From assembly GCA_023426435.1 (NCBI GenBank), contig JAFAAS010000139.1, positions 1 through 59,304 on the forward strand: a stretch of 59,304 nucleotides of DNA, in the 5' to 3' direction. The notes below the pieces were generated by a model. That model worked only from the letters and a program-made list of their open reading frames with translations, was not told the DNA's origin and did not search any database. A program made the position numbers and the translations under genes. Shown one piece after another: positions 59,101 to 59,304 of this stretch; within the stretch, counting starts at the first letter, position 1; the number at the start of each line of letters is the position of its first letter. The DNA comes from Verrucomicrobiota bacterium (GTDB lineage: Bacteria > Verrucomicrobiota > Verrucomicrobiia > Opitutales > Opitutaceae).

Positions 59101-59304
59101 GAGGGGAGGGCAATCGCGACATCGTCGCTCGGAACGGCAACCTCGTCCTTCGCGCCGCCAACGGCGTGGGCACGGTCGCCGACGAAATCGAGATCGAGGT
59201 CGCCTCGCTCGACATCATCAACACGACCAGCGGCGCGGTGGCACTCGAAGAGGCCGACGCCCTCGTCGTCACCCGGTTGCAGCAGAATGGAGAGGGAGCT
59301 GTCT
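26130..59304 (+). CDS. Giant LEPR-XLL surface protein / adhesin (partial, continues past right edge)
   Basis: The frame is open without a stop from 26106 (in-frame TAG at 26103) to the window end. From the only plausible in-frame start, TTG 26130, more than 11,058 residues are encoded, so the protein exceeds 1 MDa. N-terminus: a short Ser/Arg-rich stretch, the LEPR-XLL motif EALEPRILLS (residues 17-26) and an acidic Pro/Glu/Thr linker. Then: beta-rich region to about 330; about 25 modules of ~171 residues (330-4675); repetitive beta region; RTX calcium-binding stretch (5203-5429); LTDAQK repeats (6016-6451); haemagglutinin-like beta-strand repeats; aromatic island (7860-8490); more beta repeats; ~90-residue 'TING' repeats (9527-10630); further beta repeats. 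LEPR-XLL proteins are known as very large exported proteins with unassigned secretion routes. It is probably extracellular, calcium-stabilised and adhesive; the role is inferred. Third-codon choice is C-rich, unlike upstream plus-strand genes. Confidence 0.92.
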   Translation, partial: MSSRPSSFDARSAFRIEALEPRILLSGTPSDGGLLGDAEVPQGLTEILVEAGQTLTETGASEQPDDSLFAGLEPIAPEPESAPAESTAVPETVQTDVSTTPIQAEEQAIVGATESTEKTSDPVDDVPVSAPATPDLETIFAQLVITLKAGQGPPATLSASSKVVDNALTISSGEQLSGSGSFNYSLVNGGILSPGNSPGITEWVSYTQEASGVLVIELAGTTAGTGYDQVQVEGLATLDGRLTVALLNNFLPTVGDTFDILTFGSVSGKFADADGLIGFGDGSTYLEIVQSADKIQLVTRAFAFGLNAFGFDQLGAAPAETLGEFLSFDYFGLTNISISADLSLGDLAELSGTFAFTRVSNLNVNLAGGGTKTVSGFTLTIDDGSFMIGLPGSDVGVTATGVDAALIWLKDGTTTYYAVNASVGSASLDGFGPDLTLSFGLTEFAFNRSSASSGGSVPVIDFSQHAGGGYDIAVGATALRFDYATDVTEISASDSELQIADFIYVNGSVSLTLGRTMDVTLTDTTVENVALFTLGMNDVTAFVGLNGPYWNDADADRATGVAVDQIDLALALLTPTDAAKTARYYGVALSGASAELVGFDGFEMGVSGFAAEANGVSGAAANAPVVDFSKLSGGLTIYAGGEAFTLEYNSALLRAEAADVNLVVSEFLTVRGGFAFSKGTSTTETLDGGGTRTFDVLTVGSSDAYLFAGFGGPYWIDSDNDGRVTDLDTPAEEGALGLALGGVTVGLAFLNQTGVASPLKYTALEVAADSASWVGMEDTLTLTAEDVVVAVNMARDSNGAATDAGDFGAMTGGGVTVATGGAPVVLDFEGDVLRVSIGYAVVTVSEFISVSGSIAIEKGAQATELLADDVSTRTFDVLTIGASNVHVFAGTGGPYWVDSNNDGVIDNDDTPDSAGAMGLAAGGVDLALALLEESGAATPIRYVALSVHADTALWVASNSPVTVRATGIDLQVNYAEDPNGNIEAGDFSRMNNGAGLSVATGGDPIVIDFDEALVRVSITNAELGISNFVAITGGITIERTTETFTLENGTSVTGSLLTIAGSGLSAFAGANAGTAGATGVSLTGVNFGLGLFSADPTDAAMAGVTWTTLKADVDGLSVDGIPDVGISGSSLYININQVGGLAPELDANDYVIDYSAEAFEVATTGEPIEFNFAGELGELLEVGGEIAITVGGFFHVSGALAFRQATEQVTLADGTTLATRAMVIGGSNLEAFVGLNANTADETGFSLTGVEFGLAVFASIPADDVTPASRWLSLKATADGATFAGISDLTLSATDISVGINTQLGLGVGVAANVVDYSGSVFDVATGGATPVSLDFDGEDGDLFRGSLQADVNFFGFLTASTELAFARKSGEANVGGSTVAVTQLLIGANNGSAFVGMPGDANSRVGFALSGLDLALAIQTDQADPTRRWTSLELEADTVTFEGIPGVTIDADSLVVSINQAAVDDSVVDFSDDALTIETGPSTTRTLTFDAADGDFLRATGNLRINLHNFVFLAGSFGLEKKSVTFDADSGNETFQTLTFGTSSAYVFAGLGGPYWVDSDGDGDIDGDDQPETAGALGMQVGGVNAALAMLSRAASPGVTYTALHATADSAGFVGMEDIFALSLADVTLQLNGATDRNNPEATPAVLDFSAIPGGGLSVLTGGDPITLDYDHALFRVSADDALLQVSEFIYVRGAFAFEQGEPVAEILEDESIRELDVTTIGFSNAYLFAGVGGPYWTDAQIADPNQPAGDGVYGIAIGNISVGMALLRQTGVANPATYFALKAHADSASWIGFSDVLKLTATDITVEINRASDPANVITAADFSGMEGGGLTINLGAGNSTLIDFDQRLLRVTIDQVQLAVADFFHVTGTVAIEQTEKTLTLRDGDQVTGSYLTIGGTGMNVFAGVNGPDTHAGATGFSLTNMELALGLFSPDASETAYAGYRWSSLLATADNMSLVGISDFELSTTSVELQLNRVSGAPSEAVANDKVIDYSTTPVAVLTGPTTSKPITFAGDLGQLLQVSGDIAITVGGFFHVSGGLAFRQASDRVTLKNGDEVDVRVLSVGGTGLSGFVGLSRGTAGEIGFSITGVEFGLAIFSSIPPDAATVSSRWFALTASATSASFGGITGLTATASNIEVHINRQLGLAAGVEANVIDFSGDAFAVPTSTTTSVDLEFDAADGAQLRATLTAELDLFGFVTISGNIGIEKKTLDVTLADEDSTTLSADMLSIGGSGVNAFIGVNGGTSDAIGFLVSDLDFGLGFFTPANATANNDHRKWTVLQANAAGLSFEGLSEFGPSVTDLKAEINRASGTQAGGLANTTVLDFSDTTLDVLSGTGETFTLNIDGSRGELTRASAEVQFNLSDFVYLRGRFGFEKSTPADRLTLSNNTTVATTGVLAITGSNISAFVGYADGGFDPNRSFSDQRDELYGFGIEGLDFALLQVKAGGRTYTALKAHADSIALYGFDASTFELSAADVSLEINRVDALNAPTIDFAATFADEDGLKIETGGDDVVIDFEGGDRLRVSAGSATLSIGDFVYVTGSLAFERATFAANTLNNGGLTNLGAGRGFTVGGSNLTIFVGYAEGGIDRSKTLDQQKDNLYGFGVSGVSFGLLSLKVGADSYTSLKASAATIALYGIDPDIFELSATGFSVEVNRSSVLNKGLDFKESFGANGLSITTGGTPVALDYDAGARLGLFANQAILSLYRFVFIRGSFGFEQSTFAANTLDNGLPILGAGQGFTIGGSNIDAFVGYASETIDRTKSFADQEGILYGFGATNVSFGMAQIKAGGATYTALKATAATIGFYGIDTEFFEVSASSFSIEVNQSTIPNKALDFKTSFGASGLEVRTGGESNVNLDFGPGEKLGIFAGEAILSIYRFVYLRGSFGFERSTFAAGTLDNGLPILGAGQGFTVGGSNIDVFVGYINGTIDRTKTFAEQSDILYGFGATGVSFGMAQIKAGGATYTAFKANASTIGIYGIDPEIFELSATNFAIEVNQSSLPNKALDFKTSFGPTGLEVRTGGATNVEIDFGPGQKMGLFAGEAVLSIYRFAYFRGSLGFEKSTFTANSLNNGLPIIGAGQGFTIGGSNIDVFLGYMDGTIDRSKRFAEQDIGLYGFGVEGVDFGMLQVQAGGASYTALKLHADTVALYGIDPEIFELSLEGFAIEINRSTLPGKALDFQKSFEETGGLVVRTGGDDVTIDFDSGERLGLFAAEATLSIYRFFYFRGGLGFEKAEYPTNLRLSNGLPVLGGKGFAIGGSDIDAFVGYIDGAIDSSKTFKQQADKLYGFGVEGLTFGLAQIQAGGHTYTSLKAAADTVEVYGFDDETFELSAEDITFELNRSNNPLGAVINFATSFPAETGPPSKPAGLVVRTGGDDVVIDFTSARLGGTVHDATLNIGGFVYARADVAFSQGERANVDIRLGTLATLPNVPVNTMYLTVQNASAFVGLNGPYWTDTNKNGQVDAGETSEDALGFSVTDLDFAMVLMKTVVGDQSYLAVKASANGIGIVGFDPDFFDLTVQDVAVEINMGPTGSYVDFESSFPSVGGNPAGFAIDAGGSTVRFDFNSSRIMARTGFARLTLSQFVSVQGSFAFEKQTLTAVDFKGPGFSVTAGAEVLTVSASNVYAFAGIGGPYWHPDADDIDDHVETGALGLAIGDLDFALAIVTPKLGGVVNMSGMQFYGFKGRVGSAELVGAIDIPGLGRFDITDWISLSAIDIDLGLNFGKLPGFYVDFSGLDLDFNLPDFDLSIDMPDLSLSLSLGLGSVLGLLDLFEIDASFSFSISLEFPGFLDLDLGNLFGSIELPDAFGFLRGAFDLLSNLDLSFGFDPDFGFSLRGLLEIPDITLNLGDFVYIQGDFAVKFGDRHEVDVVTGFPSALTGAAGAALDAILDQIIDLPEMLKPDFADDLATLDNLAVRAITFGASNVNVFVGYGTPDFSRPFSEQDLIGFGMRNVDVAFGIFDPETVLGIEVPRMYALQITADEVGVYGFGDWFTVRAEGITVNVNYGSEWDFAAGTGWRPVIDFAHSFPASGDTPAGLKIETGGDPVYLNLDGQERIGLSVEYAEIRLASFVEIYGSFAFEKGPRYNLDMKTGISADLADTLGIPTGFNDIEMASITIGATNVRAFVGLSDGRAWMPATPNGRVDDHATLSDEAIGFAIDDFNFALAIFKPTVFPQQIEQYAPKFYALKATANQIGFVGGGEIFKLEANDVEVSVNGSSISNPIQPYIDFASSFPAEAVGTDPDGDGRIGEPAGFQVNTGGAPIYLDFDSALMKFETSFAEVQIAEFIYVAGSFAFTKGPRHTVTVNSGTGQTYTNEVEFLTIGASNVYGFVGLDGPYRQDSNNDKVVNHLDPINSDAIGLVLENLDFGLAMMRPTALPGDVPLKYMALKATTDFVGLVGMGDIITLEGYDLSLEFNDMMAPGLGVAGLLAPTPSVDFIASFGPDGYELDTGGDPVYLDFDTELIRAKIGYAEIQVAGVVQLSGSAAFALGPTESVTLSDGSTKNVRTMTFGVNDVYAFAGIGGPYYRDTNGDHRIDENDTTNPNAKGLALENVDAGFMIMQAVDPLDTSFYLAGKLSVPFLGIVGVPGITAQATEFEVEINVGASISSGIAVVDFTKFANGHYAVPTGNDAEPVILDFDSFLIKAGGAMRVNILDVLEMNGAFDFELTTEHMIVFVDADASITIAGTQLFTADAKGLLVINGDGLALMVELDAGFDLASVLEVNVGLDLYINTTGKVYTYTVPVRLQDDVGYSSITISAGAPRSDGGYDPAGSYFVLRGDGSMKLLDFITFNGDFYFKVSSTEMELQVNATANFFVGTLAASGLLRINQHGLVGSLQLGGSLSIGSALSITGTFQLEINSTNTQQQIQTLKFNADNEVIGLESAYIDANTYRIMVGGTITLLGAIEMKGRAALKFNNEGMEAQLNMLLDIGIGDIGIDGKAAFLNTASGPVFAMSITAHASLGIGIIGISAEATVQFNTDSVDRLGIRPGFLVAFDGEIKLIAFDIKFEGAMRYDSITKIFELSIDRAELNFFNFIRVGINGYIRSNGEFEITGRAEVSFGLGPLHFRAGMELTFADWGFTGRMWGSISLEIDFGLFSIDITLAGIEAFIELTEVSASMGITVTVMGIRFSGDITWSWGAPPIIASQVGDTVYLHMGSRGHQRGDLYLDILHETYRISSAGGNSINVHALGQTKTFHNVARIVADGGDGNDYISVESGVRAKVEFDMGAGDDIVVVRDVAPNSTVTMGSGDDVVFSTAGDPQRDNAGNIIAPASGPFYFDLGSGDDTFNGSDGHEIVTDLSGKNEIHTRGGNDTLTLQFGNNKVSTGEGNDTITFLAGLNETTLDTGGGDDTVTINGSSGDHTIQTGAGSDTVTINGGEVTLNTGADNDTVTVNAGTVNLDLGAGDDVVHLTFTNGNVTIEGGSGYDRAILPLHTDQEILLADHTLTYRSQIINVRDSLDMLELTDTAAQTVFRSTSANGDNWGAVGMTVNASGVIDVRNAKFIAPAARYAFYSAGINGTLYTNFDILTVVNTGTGSNANIIVEEADSLQIAGNYNNAHGLYAPNGRIDVRLNGRDALLTHRSGIISTGSSGGNISIVADDVDFRAGRGTVRGTGDLVLRGVSDALVYKIGAAGSDAFGNDFSSGGPDGSFDLSLRDIDAIADGFASLTIGHTTAAGTTMMVGDLEDRTFDNYLRAVVDADGAYVLSVSGNRQVVAMSTTFLGKLRDLATLTATRVNVVGDVQATDSVDVIGRVIEVNRSNINVPLGIPDSGITAQAITITATEQVLVSGWLLAGDNITVNVNGTTGVGALVTYGDGANSLTADMGSTFRTLNDNGVIAVTTSGSIKIATAVEVLGANSTATITSATGLAVLGGGSVSAPADGGVITLQSDTFLHLNVGSAIRGGATFDYSSGEPVPVKTGNNTRINLLTNGELMLSGSVTAAGELVMEAGDSLFDHADYFDLILAAQIAATGVTPAALAALNAGTLNAELLALFASANITLGSGVTVTAVGNYTGFDELTDEQKAIVANALGYQVVNGVSFYNPNAAPGKQFVTTFLQGAMPDYRNADIDWNGVGTPAANATFENLTGAQKLRVAQTLGYTAIAGPVVYYNPNAEPGKQFVTTFVQGGRADYSNSDVDWDGAGAPAANASFESLTDAQKVRVAAHLGYGYDENTGKYFNYAAVNDDDRIRTTFTQGPKADYQNDQIYWGGVGTPAADASFESLTAAQQQRVAESLRYTRIEGATIYHNPNAPAGKQVVTVFLQGERPDYSNALINWGGVPTPAAGTTFANLTAAQKLRVAASLGYSEFTGTVYFDPTTGEWSDSFEGTVADWSALDLDQRRDAAKDLGFIEFFSTVYHNSSAAAADRFRTEFALGVDYTNETVAWNDGLEVPNDNTSFDQLTDAQKRFVASQLGYTTFDGPVYYNAAASTPVRTAFTVGVDYSNAGVGLTGVLNNNRWIVSAGSQSYMVYASDPEGDGIFNDFELRDVHPLYGHRGFGFLLTGTLTTLEDNRSMSITGGQDSIVRGTFDLRGASSDLTVQSDKWVYWEGTANVTGNLGIYGGVRVDGTNLGGANSHGLSVWIDPTSSLTTAEAGTNITIRGGQDVVVGGLVLAGGRPTSDDVDWAGPDSTVNISAGQLLVIDTSVLASKSIEIVGGTPGFDDDGLSLVLTSDAGLVARGVTSDNSGALVRVLAQGDIQIMGGVLSGGTSVGDAVTWSSEPASIYIETTGQAWIGGRTVNINNQPVEVGGRLQTLDRIDIIGGTHTDDGVGVLVPGSAYISTHSPDGQIVMVSAQDAVVNGVLAAGGDIITHRDPNGLTLGITINRFNGNSGISITAGNQIRLGRDLYAGKFITLSGGVDPVDSTSDNLTWEGYGLVLYGTSHLATSQPNSVITLSGAGHLAVLAPAWTQEVLAAGFAEYATGRLTGDTTMVLRVNLGTHIVQGAVTLTAAATANNNGLADLADDLEAAIKAATFTVVTSASGSPVVGSTQLLSGLEVGLSDGRLLLTSNYAFTLVASGSANAARIGFTQLASGNVAATRTYNVNAPGEGSVVNFGSTTGDNGPVTIDGWVRAHSGINFYNNGATDSLQTLNLGITGVLETLSGGMNFDLGLDGILRGNLIARGPGSTLTLHAARSLEIHGNLIAQNGIYLSAGDVLDYDTTSIVTHNSSHLLVLNPGGTISIAGLNDVYIKSSIGGGNIDIPILGLTGVGSADFAQINIESTAGRLVIDHASGRIETGAQLNLSGRILEIAGVIISTRATPAANDSEVVLNASESLILSGTLTLAGSLKLASNLDIALSDVRIIVGNGQALSIEAQRDLLIGGVAPQAGDTTPTATILQGETRVSLTAGRKLMLGYDSGIFSSGTGSRVELSAREIVIVGSVYAGASYDENSGHRWTGAGAQLVVNADEAVIVGGSGLDANFASATFGGDLAASGRVVVTTGRDSTLLGLSLSALSAIYADATGGGTFTPSTPGSVILNSEGNIQILGLVESRDAGSTVSLTSAAQIFIDGLIKAQSALAIVGGRDSSRIGVLLTGVVLDANGDRVSGGTLDTAPGGVITVRAEDQIYLAGVVGQLSGPSDARVANTRTITLESGSDVTVAGLVDAADSVTIQGANVYVLQDARVKVRASGAKIVFQATNGIFVQAADMPGAAVNTPSTTDANFARTVDFTGIDVLLGVTFRVTIAGVAFSYQAVAGDSLATVVSKLAANIDASPSYVAASNGAVLTISSGAGTAAITAHAAHVPGIVEATEFVHLTAANLRLDGLVATTSSASRILLNAQTDLVITGQVNSAGKLEINSGVGRTWTLDQLTAPISRSQLSNGTVAVTQKAVVYAEGGVLLQAGGDIIFNADADPIGQVTFVTPITTTSFKTFTVVTGYQQVVIGQISVQQTTWVTTSITEQVRTDLVDVGDTYHTMNVTLTQVGYYNPNAPEGQKFKEYFIEGIDYFNQANSSYYGSAYNANKVVNWAAYGVASVTGNYKDTTNYKAWNQLSDAQRAAVLAALGYKPLFDFDYSNYQVHKTEGVNAPTVTNATPSWENDPLVIYSIDVAGWRDRYIRMPVGAKDDVFRVESTGQTLYLNGDTTQDGNSNGDWVTSNGSGELVGYYVDQANTQYRQTTSDYYFPDRGYPTSSGTPHHFIEDGRANWNVSYSSGSGVRVYTLTSNPNGSGVGSTGNLTAMRDPNWHWQSTGTAQTQNSEFQLGRFTSWFTANQSYISTLLNDTASLALLSSSSRTQWAGQYYTFSDWQLFTSFWIDDDSGDFPGGRDEEGWFRYAGEWGSGNQWGNPNAGTWRPLDDHSRWVLEQIANHRDIYVTWRHPDLPAGYFYPTSAQNFNYLNAIATATSFRPANRTVYDTQYDGKVQVETVHDYRAGGEAYGGGGDDMLVMIRYRQEFVNYIYEQFRDYLYRWTSEQHAVYDQRIRQTFKVTSHNENIYNYVPVYQETTLRTEVVTYHDQTVWETRPVTATETKLVTEVDYESSTPTTGAFPGDTLAGQTIAIDSGRNVNVTGIIRAEETVDITAAGNITVTGKLVAGTTLPTQTEIVAGDRVSLTAGGSITIADSARIETLKDLDSDPDTDPVINPAGVITIQAAQNVFLGLEGFGSSDPGPARAQVSMVTAGDRIEVRAGGNLLFSAILQADNSIVLSAGDSAAGTGKNGSITGDAEGRAVTTASASDISFSAGALGGDIRLTNSQIIAVDQVSFSASSGLVSINGGVLAADHLYARADRGFHSAGAFDHDSNAATADVLVANTTVNTVDIELADAGSVTLALTGAATLTRVVAADGAIAIEAAGTLVAHLVETLGTSENNDISLVVYPATPGASADLTLGQVSAGGRGDVVLRAAQGLITQLAGGLLVGDELTLIVAAGLELAISANVLTIQTLAAGNVTLTQSGRDKLTLKEVFVANGDFSLNADGTVEVIDLVLATDRVRNATDTDWIHRGATIDTTSAPTGSAGDILIRKLWFNGEVTGADRDLVGSYGKVVLRAKGSITESAADADLDLIAGTVDFTAGTGITGLEASVRRIVRLKTTSGDITFYQLDRAGEINPGLTVGIVQTANNAATNVLIQAQNDLRVLADSIVEGGTVRLISTDGNLTVEAPASGDSIRYTSGVAFNAAQTVSLYRFFNAPDLIDYRAGEAFQFGVGPNRTGLLPSNLTSNTIIIHSADSLSITGTLTARDRIELVSDADVSITGSIVVSGGGTLDTFMAIARGVRPITVGRLLPGQSTPTLVEEPSGNLTIRLATLSAQNFELRALRDITVETTDANAGLALTGFIGGVTGYTSAGNVTLRTRGVLTATGAIVAAATSGPADVGRLTIAARSITGDSSSVFLARELDIVSGSSIRINTLVDTIVRAESSAAGPWGLSATNAWANPASWVAGAAGDLIISEADALVVISAIARNGALAINTAGDLTVHQAITYGDGTSAATGHHIALRAVGNVFIDYVETAADRGAQKSYSNILIDATGSVSELPGTDRSYAATAAGSIITLSSGAGTATITLVVSSTSTADPVSIGAVSGTGADTSASRTIDLSAISVTVGAIYTVTIDGARFSHKAVAGDTAAKIATGIAAAIDGLRNTIVDLYAHQIILRDGVADVAEQAPLLVNVPSVTDVDDANELEINYTAAGTGLATGSTTLTSGYAQDAGGVSEVIVVTEPDAGTNASQVVELIYPESAINSDPANNPTLFIYTVTIDGTDYTVQAGDNVNGLLVTNSWASILGALEFLVEQRLGFSVVIDTASRSLAITGPLNIAYTASASVSQQTSTEVPGGVINDGTHPVQQPGSDSQQVSTVGFNTNTAPDGSYIYEIVINGNSYRVQVGENAFIDVTGLLPNATISFSGAKPNTGLNVIINSPHTPDTNYDRTINLTGATVVNSTTYTLTINGTGYTYISDANATLAEIVAGLTAAIAPTYAATSSGNTITLANNAGTFAITATDNLDAVINAPDAPDADFDRTLDFSGVTPVAGAVYTITIGADTYSYTATAGQTLAQVLSGLVATLPAGTYDPTASGTVLTLRKGAGTEASLSVSGTLPIAGGDRVTISTTSASNHTFIHLTGIEVANNATYVLKINGVSFTYTSDGSATLAEIATALAAQVTTHATYSASATSASVNPNWNSLLNRFKALIEAGEAINVSINETTGNLTLTARTKNTPFTVTTVNVIQVAALADLSLAPTTPASTGVAQVTDLAFAGIAPIVGATYTIVIDGERFSVVGGTSDTDTWSKLFASFKTIIQSRLQNVKGGDSTPSAYIAVSSSGSTLILTARDHNAAFRVNSVSVTQAPVAAAATITTPTAPAADVAQVSHVVYSGTLKAGDRVTVTINDIPFSVRVGEGGVTADWSSVLAALRTFINNFSVTPLNVTASITGTPNADRRLILTATETNKPFTVADARVTPAPAVTDGGSTTTPAGTSQPQINEVVFNGDLAISTGNRYAITINGTKTFAVEVGQGGVTASWASVLGALVAAINADSTLPLTAAIKGGDATTHTVVLTAKLPNATPPFTVSNVEVVFDETLSIPDVPTVFVRTDAGTAVAQVSVITFNGATNPNNKYTVILNGNPATTYSAQPGVGGVANNWNAVLASLAAQISAGSIAEATFDALTRTLTLTGKTANVAFTVTAQTENTAVTSGSASSLYDGDYVLILPTRPSANFGLNVTGQLTVVSLPTVNGASQPLFSGETINLTAGYNTSGVNGRPLIAGKNLVIVDALNVGTGTVQLRAGGSIAIGGTITAGLLTVEAGNDLTLTTAVQNLEATINGAGSNLTINQTGNITINSLTMNGGDLTIIATGAVTINSITGTVGTITIQSGGNITIVNNTASAGAVTLVSAGAISAALAADTLDLTANGAIAITETDGVILSRLVQNNPASPFSLVSGGPVVVDAAIALTGAATVTLTANGLGGHLTVNSEITTGSGDITLKSGGNMLFGETARLGSTSGSITLTSGGILNLAGHTIVNAGSGRLALTAAGNITLGKLATTSVGDLTITSTGGAILDGGEGNRDIVARNGNLVLRAANGVGTVADEIEIEVASLDIINTTSGAVALEEADALVVTRLQQNGEGAV
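26178..26207 (+). other. LEPR-XLL motif of the giant protein
   Basis: Encodes EALEPRILLS, preceded by a Ser/Arg/Phe-rich stretch. The motif marks the N-terminus of many giant planctomycete and verrucomicrobial proteins and is suspected to be an export signal. No classical cleavable signal peptide is visible before it. Confidence 0.9.
27120..40150 (+). repeat. Array of about 25 modules of roughly 171 residues in the giant protein
   Basis: Each module reads approximately: F-x-Y-V-x-G-S-x-A-F-E-K, a variable TL..G loop, LTIGGSN(V/I)xAFVG, a GPYW or similar loop, LYGFG or ALGLA, VxFGLAxL, YTALKAxAD, (V/Y)GxxxxFELSAxD, VEINR, and GGxxVxxDF. Anchors of the conserved (D/R)-F-(V/A/F)-Y strand fall at 33738, 34251, 34764, 35277 and 35790, an exact 513-base period. 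The modules near 34-36 kb are nearly identical (recent duplication), while the flanking ones are diverged to 490-800 base spacing. No named domain was recognised. Confidence 0.85.
28278..39755 (+). other. Dockerin/EF-hand-like calcium loops within the modules
   Basis: After the GPYW turn several modules carry D-x-(D/N)-x-D/N-G-x-(I/V)-x-x-x-(D/E) loops. Clear examples start at 28278 (DSDNDGRVTDLD), 28821 (DSNNDGVIDNDD), 30804 (DSDGDGDIDGDD), 36492 (DTNKNGQVDAGE) and 39708 (DTNGDHRIDEND); a weaker one is at 39144. The residue spacing matches calcium-coordinating dockerin loops. The coordinates span the first to last of these scattered sites. Confidence 0.75.
41736..42415 (+). repeat. RTX-type calcium-binding repeats
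   Basis: About nine GG-x-G-(N/D)-D-x-hydrophobic-x units: DGGDGNDYI, GAGDDIVVV, GSGDDVVF, GSGDDTF, GGNDTLTL, GEGNDTITF, GGGDDTVTI, GAGSDTVTI, GADNDTVTV, GAGDDVVHL and GGSGYDRA, most spaced by one beta-strand. RTX repeats fold on calcium binding outside the cell and are a hallmark of type I-secreted proteins, which fits the neighbouring TolC and adaptor genes. They are unusual here because they lie internally, about residue 5200, rather than next to a C-terminal signal. Confidence 0.85.
44175..45480 (+). repeat. Seven LTDAQK / LGY repeats
   Basis: Units begin F-(D/E)-x-L-T-(D/A)-A-Q-K at 44175, 44376, 44580, 44787 and 44991, a divergent one near 45123, and 45321, so they are usually 201-207 bases (about 68 residues) apart. 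Each continues RVAxxLGY, a variable loop, (V/I)YYNPNAxPGKQFVTTF, QGxxxDYSN, and W(N/G)GxGTPAA. The helix-plus-strand pattern is unlike the surrounding beta-helix repeats. A further split copy occurs at about 49.90 kb (YYNPNAPEGQKF) and 50.09 kb (WNQLSDAQR). Family not recognised. Confidence 0.8.
45600..49700 (+). repeat. Filamentous-haemagglutinin-like beta-strand repeats, block 1
   Basis: Irregular 15-25 residue units of alternating hydrophobic strands with Gly/Asn turns, such as NITIRGGQDVVVGGLVLAGG, VNISAGQLLVIDTSVLAS and ISITAGNQIRLGRDLYAGK. This pattern predicts a right-handed beta-helix rod as in haemagglutinin-type exoproteins. Two 'TING'-type modules are embedded, near 46.9-47.25 kb and 49.13-49.38 kb. 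Confidence 0.65.
49707..51600 (+). other. Aromatic-rich island in the giant protein
   Basis: About 630 residues rich in Tyr, Trp, His and charged residues, unlike the Thr/Ala/Gly/Asn-rich surroundings. It is bracketed by two related strands with paired Thr/Val/Gln motifs (VVIGQISVQQTTWVTTSITE near the start, YQETTLRTEVVTYHDQTVWE near the end). Between them are GWRDRYIRMPVGAKDDVFRV, PNWHWQSTGT and EEGWFRYAGEWGSGNQWGN. The composition predicts a globular ligand-binding or enzymatic domain inserted into the rod; a lectin-like fold is possible but unproven. Confidence 0.6.
51600..54700 (+). repeat. Filamentous-haemagglutinin-like beta-strand repeats, block 2
   Basis: Same kind of units as block 1, such as NVNVTGIIRAEETVDITAAG, VSLTAGGSITIADSARIETL and NLTIRLATLSAQNFELRALR. 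No catalytic motif seen. Confidence 0.6.
54708..58010 (+). repeat. About ten 90-120-residue 'TINGxxYTYT' modules
   Basis: Each module runs: R-T-(I/L)-(D/N)-(L/F)-(S/T)-G or AQV-x-x-(I/V)-x-F-x-G, Y-T-(V/I)-T-I-(N/D)-G-x-x-(Y/F)-(T/S)-(Y/V), G-x-T-L-A-x-(I/V), a short helix with LAAAI, then a (T/I)-L-T-A strand and F-(T/R)-V. Starts lie near 54708, 55122, 55491, 55710, 55983, 56274, 56670, 57018, 57357 and 57717. Similar small alpha/beta modules occur in large adhesins and phage tail proteins. Later copies carry a Gly-Gly-Val-(T/A) Trp insertion (GEGGVTADW, GQGGVTASW, GVGGVANNW), marking a subfamily that expanded by duplication. Confidence 0.75.
58020..59304 (+). repeat. Beta-strand repeats at the right edge of the window
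   Basis: Short strand-turn units such as GGSIAIGGTITAGLLTVEAG, GNITINSLTMNGGDLTIIAT and GNLVLRAANGVGT, continuing past the window. The C-terminus, where any type I secretion signal, sorting tag or anchor would be, is not visible. Confidence 0.65.

Noticed and set aside
26130..59304. CRISPR array or DNA satellite explaining the repeats
   Set aside because: The repeats are protein-level modules of 68-171 residues in one open frame with diverged DNA, not short identical direct repeats with unique spacers.
1..59304. tRNA, rRNA or cobalamin riboswitch
   Set aside because: No cloverleaf, rRNA core sequence or B12-box was seen in the gaps, including the one before mutA; short or degenerate examples could be missed by eye.
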